Origin: Candidatus Mediterraneibacter pullicola
Lineage (GTDB): Bacteria; Bacillota; Clostridia; Lachnospirales; Lachnospiraceae
NCBI GenBank assembly: GCA_019117065.1
Contig: DXAK01000018.1
Coordinates: 1-34,797, forward strand
Direction of reading: 5' to 3'
Length of the DNA stretch: 34,797 bases
Part shown: piece after piece, positions 16,626 to 24,303 of the stretch
How the letters are laid out: every line of letters starts with the position of its first letter
Position numbering within the stretch: position 1 is the first letter of the stretch
The notes under the pieces: generated by a model
Databases searched by the model: none
The model's input: only the letters and a program-made list of their open reading frames with translations
Told to the model about the DNA's origin: nothing
Position numbers and translations under genes: made by a program

Positions 16626-17237
16626 TCACTCATGTATCGGTGTGATCACAATATTCTCAGGAGCGATCTCTGTCTTTCTCGTCACAATATCTTCGATCTG
16701 CGCCCGGTTAGCGTCAGTTAGTTCTTCCGCCTTCACTACCACATCCGCTGAATCCGTGTCAAGACTTACCACTGCCTCTGAAAAGCCTTTGGAAGCCATC
16801 AGTGTCTCGATCGCCGCCTCCTGTTCTGCGATCTGGGTCATCTGTACCATCTGATCCACCGCTGTCTGCTTCTCCGCATCGCTTAAGTTCGTATTGTCAA
16901 TGATTGCTTGAAGGGTCTCTTTATTCTGTGCGCGTACCTGCTCTCTCGTCACTTTTGCCTGTGCCACCGTCGTCTCTGCATTCCCGCTTGTCAGCACTGC
17001 TTCTCCTGGCGTTCCTTCTACCTCGCTGTCATTGCTCTCGATATCCTCTGTCCCCGTCTCCAGATCTTCCTGCGAGATATCTAGGAGCTCCTGATTGGCC
17101 AGATCCGCATTCGCCTCTGTTGTGCCGCTGTCCGTGTCCCCGAACAGCTTTCCGGAATAATTCAGGTATCCGGCAACAGCGATCATAACTGCCAAAGTGG
17201 CAATAATGATCTGGTTCTTTTTAAATATTTTTTTCAC
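16626..17237 (-). CDS. spoIIIAH: Stage III sporulation protein AH
   Basis: Single-pass membrane protein of the mother cell. Its C-terminal domain (YscJ/FliF-like ring-building fold) crosses the intermembrane space and binds forespore SpoIIQ, forming the feeding-tube channel. With the chosen GTG start at 17237 it is 203 aa, with a membrane segment at about residues 9-26, then an acidic low-complexity linker (about 33-75) and the C-terminal domain ending in TRKTEIAPENIVITPIHE. The frame opens 9 codons earlier, but those codons encode the RBS itself (AGAAGGAGGAGT, read as RRRS), so the GTG 9 nt downstream is the better start. It ends the spoIIIA operon. Confidence 0.93.
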   Translation of the reverse strand: MKKIFKKNQIIIATLAVMIAVAGYLNYSGKLFGDTDSGTTEANADLANQELLDISQEDLETGTEDIESNDSEVEGTPGEAVLTSGNAETTVAQAKVTREQVRAQNKETLQAIIDNTNLSDAEKQTAVDQMVQMTQIAEQEAAIETLMASKGFSEAVVSLDTDSADVVVKAEELTDANRAQIEDIVTRKTEIAPENIVITPIHE

Positions 17238-17260
17238 GCTTTCACTCCTCCTTCTATGTA

Positions 17261-17860
17261 TCAAGCCCGTTTCATTATTTTTATCTTATGCGCCTCTACA
17301 CTGAATAATGCCTGAACGGCTTCCGTAATATTCCTCACTACAACCGCGTCGTCCCCGCCTTCCGCGATCACTATTACCCCTTCAATCTCCGGAGAAAGTT
17401 CCTTGCTCACATACGGGGTGGAGGAGCCGTCCGAATCCTGTTCATAAATACTGGTTTTATCTGAGGATTGTTCCTTTGTGCTCCTTGTCCCACCTTCACT
17501 GTCCTCCTCTTCCGTTGTCTGCATGGAACTGGACTGGTCTTTCTCAATGATCTTCTGTCCGTCGGATCGCAGGGTAATCATCACAGTCACTTTCCCTACA
17601 CCCTCTACTTCCTGAAGAGCCCGGGCTGTTTTCTTTTCCAGATACTCCTCATACGCTCCTACATCCTGAATATCGTTTGCCGATACAGTCTGACTGTCCG
17701 ACTCGCTTTCGTTCTCTGGCCTTTCCACAGGAATCACGATGACAAGCATCAGAATTCCAATCAGCAAAAGAAGGAGGAGCTGATTCTTCTTCGGCAGTTT
17801 TTCGCCGGACCGAAGCGCTTGAAGATGCTCTTTCCACCCGTTCCACTTTTTATTCTCCAA
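17261..17860 (-). CDS. spoIIIAG: Stage III sporulation protein AG
   Basis: Component of the SpoIIIA-SpoIIQ channel that forms large rings in Bacillus. I place the start at a TTG (17860), giving 199 aa, because GTGGAGGAG lies 7 nt before it. The frame is open further upstream to 17974, but those codons overlap spoIIIAF and do not look like SpoIIIAG. A membrane segment is at about residues 27-45 (LLLLLLIGILMLVIVIPV). A linker follows, then the ring-forming domain with EEYLEKKTARALQEVEGVGKV. It also holds a Ser/Thr/Glu-rich insertion (SSSMQTTEEEDSEGGTRSTK) before the last beta segment. It overlaps spoIIIAF by 11 nt. Confidence 0.9.
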   Translation of the reverse strand: MENKKWNGWKEHLQALRSGEKLPKKNQLLLLLLIGILMLVIVIPVERPENESESDSQTVSANDIQDVGAYEEYLEKKTARALQEVEGVGKVTVMITLRSDGQKIIEKDQSSSMQTTEEEDSEGGTRSTKEQSSDKTSIYEQDSDGSSTPYVSKELSPEIEGVIVIAEGGDDAVVVRNITEAVQALFSVEAHKIKIMKRA

Positions 17861-18224
17861 TCTCGATCTCCTCCACTCTAATCTGTGTCCTGTCCTCTTG
17901 CTGATCCGAATTGGAAATACCGCTTCCGGCGGACGGGTCTGTTCCCAGTATGCCGGACAGATCAGACTTCTCATAGAGCTCTTCTGTCATCTCAATCTCA
18001 CGTTTCTCCATCTCATATTCATTTCCTTTGTACAACATATAAAAAGTATCTCCCATCCCCATAACTTTAAGGAGAGGAGTGAATACGAGCAAGATCAGCA
18101 TCAGTCCGGAAAAAAAGCGGATATATTTCCCATAATCCTTTCCGGGAACCGCATGCATCACTGCCGCTGCAACGATCAGATACACAGAAATATTCTGTAT
18201 CCATGCGTAAACTTCCTCCAACAT
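17850..18224 (-). CDS. spoIIIAF: Stage III sporulation protein AF
   Basis: This 124-aa protein has two membrane segments (about residues 11-26 and 34-53) followed by a soluble tail with FYMLYKGNEYEMEKREIEMTEELY. It matches SpoIIIAF by its first 60 residues (WIQNISVYLIVAAAVMHAVPG, then FFSGLMLILLVFTPLL) and by place between AE and AG. It is shorter than the roughly 206-aa Bacillus protein, lacking much of the C-terminal ring-like domain. No frameshift is visible, because the stop sits in the normal overlap with spoIIIAG. GAGGTGGTAAGAG precedes the ATG. Confidence 0.88.
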   Translation of the reverse strand: MLEEVYAWIQNISVYLIVAAAVMHAVPGKDYGKYIRFFSGLMLILLVFTPLLKVMGMGDTFYMLYKGNEYEMEKREIEMTEELYEKSDLSGILGTDPSAGSGISNSDQQEDRTQIRVEEIEIGE

Positions 18225-18256
18225 CTCTTACCACCTCACTTATGGATATCCCACCG

Positions 18257-19441
18257 TCAGGACGTAGACGCGGCCACCACCGCAATAGTCAGCAAGAACA
18301 GAAGCCCTGCCGTAAAAATCATCCTGACCATTAGTTCATATCCCTCGCTGACACTGCTGATACACGCGGTAATCCGTTTATCCGACACTGGCTGCACCAG
18401 CGCTGCCGCCAGTTTGTACATCAAGGCCATGACCGCCATTTCAATAAGTGGAAATGCGCAGATCACCACGGCAATGACTGCTCCTGCCATACCAATCCCA
18501 TTTTTAATGAGAACTGCCGTGCCAAGTACAATATCCGCAGTTCCTCCCAGTGCGTTTCCCACCCATGGAAGCGCCTCAGCCGTCCTTGTCAGAGCGCTCC
18601 GTTTCAAAGTATCAATCGCAGGCGCGAGAAGCCCCTGAACTACATTGATCCCTATTACACAGGCGAGCAAAGTCCGAAGGATCCAGATCACAGCTTTCTT
18701 AATCAGTTCGGCAAACTCCGACAAAAAATCTTCTCCTGTCAGATTTCCCATTACCCTCACCATAATATAAATGTGAATGACTGGAAGAAGGAATCGAACA
18801 ATCACCAGTTCCACCACATAGATCAAAAAGAGGATCACATTGTAAAAAAACAGAGACGTTGCGCTGCCCGAGGCAAATGCTACGGCGAGGAAATAACTCG
18901 GACAGAGCACTCTCATAAATCCGGCCAGAGAATCCAGACGTCCTTCCAGCCCCTGTGCAGCTGTCTGAAAAGAAGTCAGACAAAGTGTGATAAGAAGCAT
19001 ATACAGCACATAAAAGCTAATGTCTGATATCTGACTATTCTGAAAAGCCCCGGCAAAATTGCGGAACACCGCTGCCGCCAGCGCAATGAGCAGGATATAG
19101 ATCAGATTGTGCCTGTTATAATGAAATTCATAGGCGATCAGGTCTTTGAGAAACCCGATAAGAAGTTCTCCGGTTTCTTCCATGTCACCGGACATGAGCG
19201 ATCCTACTACATCCTGAAAAGTAATCTTCTCTCCGGGAAACATATCTTGAAGGCTCTTTTCGATCTCGTCAAAATCAAACTCTGACAGTAAGGCTTCCTC
19301 CACATGCCTTTGAATCTCGTCTGTCTCCTCTTCACTCTCCCCAGCCCTTGTCTCCGCCGCATTCACAATCCGCGTTCCAACGCTGAAAATAAGAATAATC
19401 AGAAATACTGTCAATAACAGCTGCCCTTTTCTCCTACTCAT
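18257..19441 (-). CDS. spoIIIAE: Stage III sporulation protein AE
   Basis: This 394-aa polytopic membrane protein has an N-terminal signal/anchor (about residues 7-27), an acidic extracytoplasmic stretch (about 30-105), and then around seven hydrophobic helices to the C-terminus. It is the large multispanning part of the mother-cell SpoIIIA complex. The conserved core includes GLLAPAIDTLKRSALTRTAE and WVGNALGGTADIVLG. The start overlaps the spoIIIAD end by 4 nt (ATGA), typical of translational coupling. Confidence 0.94.
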   Translation of the reverse strand: MSRRKGQLLLTVFLIILIFSVGTRIVNAAETRAGESEEETDEIQRHVEEALLSEFDFDEIEKSLQDMFPGEKITFQDVVGSLMSGDMEETGELLIGFLKDLIAYEFHYNRHNLIYILLIALAAAVFRNFAGAFQNSQISDISFYVLYMLLITLCLTSFQTAAQGLEGRLDSLAGFMRVLCPSYFLAVAFASGSATSLFFYNVILFLIYVVELVIVRFLLPVIHIYIMVRVMGNLTGEDFLSEFAELIKKAVIWILRTLLACVIGINVVQGLLAPAIDTLKRSALTRTAEALPWVGNALGGTADIVLGTAVLIKNGIGMAGAVIAVVICAFPLIEMAVMALMYKLAAALVQPVSDKRITACISSVSEGYELMVRMIFTAGLLFLLTIAVVAASTS

Positions 19442-19824
19442 GACAAAAACTCCCGTATCGTCTCTAGGAGGGCCATCAGAACAGGCATTCCCAGCGTCAG
19501 TATAGTCAGTTTACCAAAAATCTCTATCTGTCCCGCGATCGTCTGGTATCCCGCATCTTTACAAATCCCTGAAGAGAATTCCGCTATATATGTAATGCCG
19601 ATCATCTTCAGCATGGTCGCAAGATATCCAGCGTCCATGTCAATGTAGGACGCCAATTCCCCAACTGTGCTGACAAACACCCCCAGCCGGTCTATGATAA
19701 AGGAAAACAGGATCACGCTCACCGCCATAGCCACATAGATGCCATACTCCGCTTTCCCGCCTTTTAGCTGGACAGCGAGTATTGCGCCGATCACACCGAT
19801 GATCCCTATCTGTATCACATTCAT
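19438..19824 (-). CDS. spoIIIAD: Stage III sporulation protein AD
   Basis: This 128-aa membrane protein is related to SpoIIIAC, with about four hydrophobic segments and the core GYLATMLKMIGITYIAEFSS then DAGYQTIAGQIEIFGKL. I set the start at the ATG at 19824, preceded by CAGGGGGTGACAGG. The same frame opens at 19899, but the extra 25 residues are basic and not family-like. A 71-nt gap then separates it from spoIIIAC, longer than elsewhere in the operon. Confidence 0.93.
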   Translation of the reverse strand: MNVIQIGIIGVIGAILAVQLKGGKAEYGIYVAMAVSVILFSFIIDRLGVFVSTVGELASYIDMDAGYLATMLKMIGITYIAEFSSGICKDAGYQTIAGQIEIFGKLTILTLGMPVLMALLETIREFLS

Positions 19825-19895
19825 CCTGTCACCCCCTGATCTTCTTGCACGCCGGCAGCATAGCATAATAACTGTTTTCTCACTGATATAGTGTC

Positions 19896-20090
19896 TCACA
19901 GGGCAAAGAGCTGCCGTATTGTCTGAAACAGATCATAGATATAAGGCAGGATCCATGTAAGCACAAGGATCAAACCTGCAAGGCTAGCCAAAAATGCCTG
20001 TTCTTCCCGGCCGCTGTGTTTGAGTACTTGATTCAATATAGAAACCAGTATACCCACTGCCGCGATTTTAAAAATAAGATTGATATTCAT
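19896..20090 (-). CDS. spoIIIAC: Stage III sporulation protein AC
   Basis: This 64-aa protein consists of two hydrophobic helices (about residues 4-20 and 33-52) with the family motif VLKHSGREEQAFLASLAGLILVL split between them. It is an integral membrane part of the SpoIIIA channel. GGGAGGATAC precedes the ATG, 13 nt after spoIIIAB. Length and sequence match the family. Confidence 0.94.
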   Translation of the reverse strand: MNINLIFKIAAVGILVSILNQVLKHSGREEQAFLASLAGLILVLTWILPYIYDLFQTIRQLFAL

Positions 20091-20103
20091 GTATCCTCCC
20101 TCA

Positions 20104-20622
20104 TCAAAGCAGAATTACGATGAGGAATATGCCGCTCATCACACCGAGACATCCGCCCACCCTTGTTTTCGCGGCAAGCCCTTCACGCAGTTTCTCGATC
20201 TCTAGATCCAATTTATTCAAATACATCTGCATAGCGTGATCCAATGTGTCCTTCTCGAGACTTCCAAGGAATGTCCCCGGTTCTTTCACCAAAATCGAGT
20301 GTTCATATTTCAACCCCAGCTCCTTTAAATACTTGTCCACACACCTGTTCCATGCTCTGGCAAATCCATATTCTTCTCTTCGCTCTATCTCTCCCGCAGT
20401 CTTTACAAGCCATCTTTTATACGGCTCTTTCACTCTTCTTGCCACCTCGGAAAATATTTCCGGGAGAGGAGCATGGGCATAGGCGATCTCTCCCTTTATC
20501 AGGCTCATCACATAACGGAAATACAACATTCCCTCGAGATAGCGCTTCAGTTCTCTGCCATATACATATCCAGCCCCTCCTGTCGCCGTCAGGATCAAAA
20601 GCGCTCCAATCACTCTCTGCAC
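20104..20622 (-). CDS. spoIIIAB: Stage III sporulation protein AB
   Basis: This 172-aa protein resembles a GspF-like type II secretion helical bundle. It has an N-terminal membrane segment (about 1-22), a helical cytoplasmic core (YFRYVMSLIKGEIAYAHAPL) and a C-terminal membrane segment (about 155-172). In the channel it is thought to pair with the SpoIIIAA ATPase. It overlaps the end of spoIIIAA by 13 nt. Confidence 0.94.
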   Translation of the reverse strand: MQRVIGALLILTATGGAGYVYGRELKRYLEGMLYFRYVMSLIKGEIAYAHAPLPEIFSEVARRVKEPYKRWLVKTAGEIERREEYGFARAWNRCVDKYLKELGLKYEHSILVKEPGTFLGSLEKDTLDHAMQMYLNKLDLEIEKLREGLAAKTRVGGCLGVMSGIFLIVILL

Positions 20623-21548
20623 AGCACACTCCCCCGTTCATCATAGATTCCCCGGATCTCTCCGGGATGTTTCCCATTCCCAAGCACCACATACCGCTCG
20701 AACATTCTCCTTCTTATAAGATCTCCCAGCGCTGGTTTCTTTTTCGCCTCGTCCATGTCAAGCCCGTGAACGCTGGCAATCAGCTTGCATCCACACTGCA
20801 TGGCATACTCGATGGCACGAATATCCTCTCTTGTTCCGATCTCATCCACCGCAATTACATGTGGGGACATGGAGCGTATGAGCATGATCATTCCCTCTGC
20901 TTTTGGGCAGCAGTCCAGTATGTCAGTCCGTGTGCCGAGATGATTCTGGCTGATGCCAAGATAACAGCCACCCAACTCAGATCTTTCATCTACCACTCCT
21001 ACGGAGCACCCTTTCACATATGGCCCCCCGTCCGATATCTGACGGATCAGATCCCGGATAAGTGTTGTCTTTCCACAGCAGGGCGGGGATATGATCAGTG
21101 TATGGCACACCTGCCTGTTTTTTGTAATATAAGGCAAAAGACGATCCGCGCATCCGATTACTTCGTGCGATACACGGATATTCACTGATGATATGTACTG
21201 AATGTTCTTTACTTTCTCCCTTTCCATAATCACTTTCCCTGCCACTCCTACTCTGTGTCCTCCTTCTATCGTCAGGAATCCCTGTCTTAATTCATTTTCA
21301 AACGCGTAGAGGGAGTAATGGCTGATATACTCCATTGTCTCCCTCACTTCTTCCTTCGTAACAATATGCGGTTTTTCCTCCGACGGAAGTACCTTTTCCC
21401 TGTTTCCCCGGAGGATTCTTACAGGCTGCCCTACGCGCAGCCTAATTTCCTGAATCGCTGAAAAATCAACTTCCTCCTTTTCTATAATCCTGCGGATACT
21501 TTTCGCAAGAATATTCAATATCTGAGTGTTTACATCCCTTCTCTCCAT
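20610..21548 (-). CDS. spoIIIAA: Stage III sporulation protein AA (ATPase)
   Basis: This 312-aa AAA/secretion-type ATPase powers or assembles the mother-cell channel. The Walker A is PPCCGKTT (about residues 155-162), with a Walker-B-like HVIAVDEIGTRED near 240. The family is related to type II/IV secretion ATPases. I chose the ATG at 21548 because AGAGGTGGACAAG precedes it; a frame 7 codons longer would include this RBS. It is the first of eight ordered spoIIIA genes and has a sigma-E-like promoter immediately upstream. Confidence 0.95.
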   Translation of the reverse strand: MERRDVNTQILNILAKSIRRIIEKEEVDFSAIQEIRLRVGQPVRILRGNREKVLPSEEKPHIVTKEEVRETMEYISHYSLYAFENELRQGFLTIEGGHRVGVAGKVIMEREKVKNIQYISSVNIRVSHEVIGCADRLLPYITKNRQVCHTLIISPPCCGKTTLIRDLIRQISDGGPYVKGCSVGVVDERSELGGCYLGISQNHLGTRTDILDCCPKAEGMIMLIRSMSPHVIAVDEIGTREDIRAIEYAMQCGCKLIASVHGLDMDEAKKKPALGDLIRRRMFERYVVLGNGKHPGEIRGIYDERGSVLCRE

Positions 21549-21567
21549 CTTGTCCACCTCTTTACAC

Positions 21568-21595
21568 AATATATGAAGGGCAGAGAAAAATATGA
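21568..21595 (-). promoter_or_regulatory. Candidate sigma-E promoter of the spoIIIA operon
   Basis: On the minus strand TCATATT (21595-21589) and CATATATT (21575-21568) are 13 nt apart. This resembles the Bacillus sigma-E consensus (KMATATT, about 14 nt, CATACAMT). The operon is sigma-E dependent in Bacillus. The implied leader is very short, with the RBS 10-15 nt after the -10. Confidence 0.5.
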
Positions 21596-21628
21596 CTGGA
21601 ATCAGAAAGGAGCGACACTCCTGTTTCT

Positions 21629-21729
21629 AAAATTGAAAATATCCACAGAACTATGCTGCGTGAGCGGCTCACAGAGCGAAGCGCCCCAAAGCCGCGATGC
21701 AATCATAATTCTGCGGATATTGTAATTTT
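21629..21729 (-). ncRNA. Long hairpin element between miaB and spoIIIAA
   Basis: A roughly 101-bp imperfect inverted repeat. The main arms 21704-21720 and 21639-21655 pair over 17 bp with two mismatches. An inner 6-bp stem pairs 21690-21695 with 21664-21669. An apical stem pairs 21682-21687 with 21673-21678 around a 3-nt loop. AAAATT/AATTTT bases extend the base of the stem. All four arm mismatches are G-U on the minus strand and A-C on the plus strand. This suggests an RNA read in the gene direction: a 3' processing/terminator structure of miaB or a dispersed palindromic unit. No known RNA family is recognised. Confidence 0.5.
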
Positions 21730-21754
21730 TATAGAAAATGGCATTTATCACATA

Positions 21755-23212
21755 TTAACGGTTATTCTCTGTAATCTCCCCGATATAGTAGAACCCCCGG
21801 CATTCATCCAGCCTGACGTCCACGTATTTTCCGATCAGGCTTTCTTCTCCGGGGAAATGTACGAGCAGGTTATTGCTCATCCTTCCTGTCATAAGACTGT
21901 GGTCATGATCGTTTTTCATTTCCACAAGCACGGTCTGCACACTTCCCTCGTGGACGGCGCATATTTCCGCGGAAATCTTCTGCACCTCATCCAGCAGACG
22001 GTTGAAACGGTCCTTCACCACATCCTCGGGCACCTGATCTTCCATCGCTGCCGCGGGTGTCCCCGTGCGTTTCGAGTATATAAATGTAAAGGCACTGTCA
22101 TACCTTACCTGTCTTACCACGTCCAACGTTTCTTGGAAATCGTCTTCAGTCTCCCCCGGAAAGCCAACGATAATATCCGTGGTCAGTGAGATATCCGGGA
22201 CTGCCTTCCTTATCTTTCTCACCAGTTCAAGATAATGCTCCTTCGTATACCTACGGTTCATCTTATCAAGGATGCGGGTGCTCCCCGACTGGACGGGAAG
22301 ATGGAGATGTTTACATATTTTCCCTGACTGTCCCATCACCTCGATCAGTTCATCCGAAAGATCTTTCGGATGGGACGTCATGAAGCGTATCCGTCTCAAC
22401 CCGTCGATCTTCTCTATCTCCTGAAGAAGCTGAGCAAATGTCATCGGTTCTTCAAGTGTCTTCCCGTAAGAGTTGACATTCTGCCCAAGAAGCATGACCT
22501 CCGTCACACCGTCCGCCACGAGGCGCTCAATCTCGCGTATGATCGCGCGGGGCTCGCGGCTTCGCTCCCTACCTCTTACATATGGGACGATGCAGTAGCT
22601 GCAGAAGTTATTACAGCCAAACATAATGTTGACCCCGGATTTAAAGGAGTATTTTCTCTCGCTGGGAAGATCTTCCACAATCTTATCTGTATCTTTCCAG
22701 ATATCGATGACCATCCGCCCTGATTCCATGCGCGTTGCTAGAAGTTCTGCAAATTTATAAATGTTGTGCGTTCCGAAAATTAGGTCGATAAAACGGTAGC
22801 TTTTCTTTAATTTTTCCACCACTTCCGGCTCCTGCATCATGCACCCGCACAATGCAATCATCATATGTGGGTTTTTTTTCTTAATCCGCCCCAATTGTCC
22901 GAGACGCCCGTACACGCGTTGGTTTGCATTTTCGCGGACTGTACATGTATTATAGATGACGAAATCTGCCTCCTCCTCATCCGGCTCCTCTATGTATCCA
23001 ATCTGTTCCAAGATACCGGTCAGTTTTTCCGAGTCTCTTGCGTTCATCTGGCATCCGAAAGTAGTCACGCAGAAACTAAGCTGCCTCCCGGCAGCCTCCT
23101 CCATTTTCCTGAGAGCCTCTTTCGCCCTCCCAATAAAATAATATTGTCTCTCCGGCTCTGACACGGGAATCTCCCGTTCTATATCCGCCATATTCTGTCG
23201 GTTGTTTTCCAT
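21755..23212 (-). CDS. miaB: tRNA-2-methylthio-N6-dimethylallyladenosine synthase
   Basis: This 485-aa radical-SAM methylthiotransferase thiolates and methylates i6A37 in tRNAs reading UNN codons. The N-terminal MTTase domain has Cys54 (TFGCQMN), Cys90 (NTCTVRE) and Cys124 (CGCM) for the auxiliary cluster. The radical-SAM domain has C200-x3-C204-x2-C207 followed by VPYVRGRERS. A C-terminal TRAM domain ends with GFYYIGEIT. The first 40 residues form a charged extension common in Clostridia. AAGGGTTAAGGATT precedes the ATG. It follows the DUF4250 gene by 47 nt. Confidence 0.97.
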   Translation of the reverse strand: MENNRQNMADIEREIPVSEPERQYYFIGRAKEALRKMEEAAGRQLSFCVTTFGCQMNARDSEKLTGILEQIGYIEEPDEEEADFVIYNTCTVRENANQRVYGRLGQLGRIKKKNPHMMIALCGCMMQEPEVVEKLKKSYRFIDLIFGTHNIYKFAELLATRMESGRMVIDIWKDTDKIVEDLPSERKYSFKSGVNIMFGCNNFCSYCIVPYVRGRERSREPRAIIREIERLVADGVTEVMLLGQNVNSYGKTLEEPMTFAQLLQEIEKIDGLRRIRFMTSHPKDLSDELIEVMGQSGKICKHLHLPVQSGSTRILDKMNRRYTKEHYLELVRKIRKAVPDISLTTDIIVGFPGETEDDFQETLDVVRQVRYDSAFTFIYSKRTGTPAAAMEDQVPEDVVKDRFNRLLDEVQKISAEICAVHEGSVQTVLVEMKNDHDHSLMTGRMSNNLLVHFPGEESLIGKYVDVRLDECRGFYYIGEITENNR

Positions 23213-23259
23213 AATCCTTAACCCTTCTTCGTTTTCCTAACGTCTTCACAGCCTCCTGC

Positions 23260-23442
23260 TTAGACGAACTGATTTCTCCCATGATCATATGTATAGTCAA
23301 TCATTCCCAGTTTCTCCGTAAGTTCCCGCCCGTCGATCTGCATATCGTCGCAGAGCGCTTCCAGAGAGGGATAAAAGTCCCTTAGTTTGGTATTGATGAC
23401 GCCCAGCAATATCACCGGGTCTGCGGGTAATCCTTCAAGCAT
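23260..23442 (-). CDS. DUF4250 family small protein
   Basis: This 60-aa protein has the pattern LPADPVILLGVINTKLRDFY then SLEALCDDMQIDGRELTEKL and a YDHGRNQFV end. I recognise it as DUF4250, a small clostridial family of unknown function that resembles a compact helix-turn-helix (inference). The start is the ATG at 23442, preceded by AAAAGGAGACGATTAT. The frame opens 25 codons earlier, but that part overlaps the cyclo-ligase gene and carries the RBS. It still overlaps the 3' end of that gene by 31 nt, so the two are probably coupled. Confidence 0.75.
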   Translation of the reverse strand: MLEGLPADPVILLGVINTKLRDFYPSLEALCDDMQIDGRELTEKLGMIDYTYDHGRNQFV

Positions 23443-23999
23443 ATAATCGTCTCCTTTTCTGTAACGATAAACTCTGTCCGGACATCGTGTTTTTCCGATG
23501 GTATCCTCTCCATACACTGTGCGGAAAACGCCAGCGCCACTTTCCGGCAGCCTGTATTTCTCTCCAGATATACGTCATAATAACCGCCGCCGTATCCGAT
23601 GCGTCTCCCTGCTCGGTCGAAGGCAGCCCCGGGAAGGATCACAAGAGCATTTTCGTCCGGCTTCGGCGCTTGGCGGCACCACAAGCCCGGCTCGGGGATC
23701 GACCACGCCCCGGGATTCAGGTCATTTCTGCTGGAGATGAAGAAAAACTCCATTTTCTTCTGACCGGAAACTCTTGGAACCGCGACTTTCTTCCCTAACA
23801 GCAAAGATATCTCTATAATTCCAGCCGTATCCACCTCGTTCCGGAAAGAGACATAACAATAGATGCTCTCCGCCTCTTTATAAAAAGAGGATTCCAAAAG
23901 CCTCTTCGCAATCTTCTTCTCCGCTGCTTTCCGTTCCTTCTCCCCGAAAGATGACCGGAGTTTAAGAGCCTCTTTTCTAATGTCCGCCTTTGTTTCCAT
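23412..23999 (-). CDS. 5-formyltetrahydrofolate cyclo-ligase
   Basis: This 195-aa enzyme converts 5-formyl-THF to 5,10-methenyl-THF using ATP, feeding the one-carbon pool. The N-terminus has ADIRKEALKLRSSFGEKER, with the basic residues that hold the ATP phosphates. The C-terminal signature GAAFDRAGRRIGYGGGYYDVYL supplies the Mg/ATP-binding Asp, Arg and Gly residues. Its length fits the FAU1/YqgN family. It overlaps the DUF896 gene upstream by 23 nt (RBS GGAGAAAAAT inside that gene) and the DUF4250 gene downstream by 31 nt. Confidence 0.93.
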   Translation of the reverse strand: METKADIRKEALKLRSSFGEKERKAAEKKIAKRLLESSFYKEAESIYCYVSFRNEVDTAGIIEISLLLGKKVAVPRVSGQKKMEFFFISSRNDLNPGAWSIPEPGLWCRQAPKPDENALVILPGAAFDRAGRRIGYGGGYYDVYLERNTGCRKVALAFSAQCMERIPSEKHDVRTEFIVTEKETIICLKDYPQTR

Positions 24000-24198
24000 A
24001 TTTTTCTCCGAGATTTACGACCGTTCCGTCTTTTTCCTCAATATCGATATTATTGAGCTGTCCTCTCAAATTCCGTCTCACTGCCTCAATATATTCGGCT
24101 CTTAACAATTTCTGCTCTTTCTGCTCGTCAGTGGTCAGTCCCTCTGCCTTTGACTTCCTGTACAGCTCATTGATCCTCGCTATCTTCTGTGTATCCAT
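23977..24198 (-). CDS. DUF896 (YnzC-like) small protein
   Basis: This 73-aa protein starts MDTQKIARINELYRKSKAEG and continues with TTDEQKEQKLLRAEYIEAVRR, the two-helix signature of DUF896. In Bacillus the family includes YnzC and the SOS-linked YneB neighbour; its function is unknown. The ATG at 24198 has AGAAAGGGATATCC upstream. The frame is open for 24 more codons upstream without an RBS or family similarity. It overlaps the cyclo-ligase by 23 nt. Confidence 0.85.
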   Translation of the reverse strand: MDTQKIARINELYRKSKAEGLTTDEQKEQKLLRAEYIEAVRRNLRGQLNNIDIEEKDGTVVNLGEKYGNKGGH

Positions 24199-24303
24199 GG
24201 ATATCCCTTTCTGCATTAAAACATGCGGCATGCCCGGCTGCAACTGCCTGATTCTGCATGCCGACGCCATTATACACTATTTCTCCGGCTTCGTCCAGCA
24301 CCA

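Noticed and set aside
17649..17846. Alternative 65-codon frame in spoIIIAG
   Set aside because: It starts near an RBS-like GGAG but in the wrong frame. The protein has no SpoIIIAG features, while the other frame does.
20244..21188. Plus-strand open frame of 314 codons over spoIIIAA/spoIIIAB
   Set aside because: It lies wholly antisense to two clear spoIIIA genes, has no RBS or family features, and is rich in His/Ser/Pro as expected of a shadow frame.
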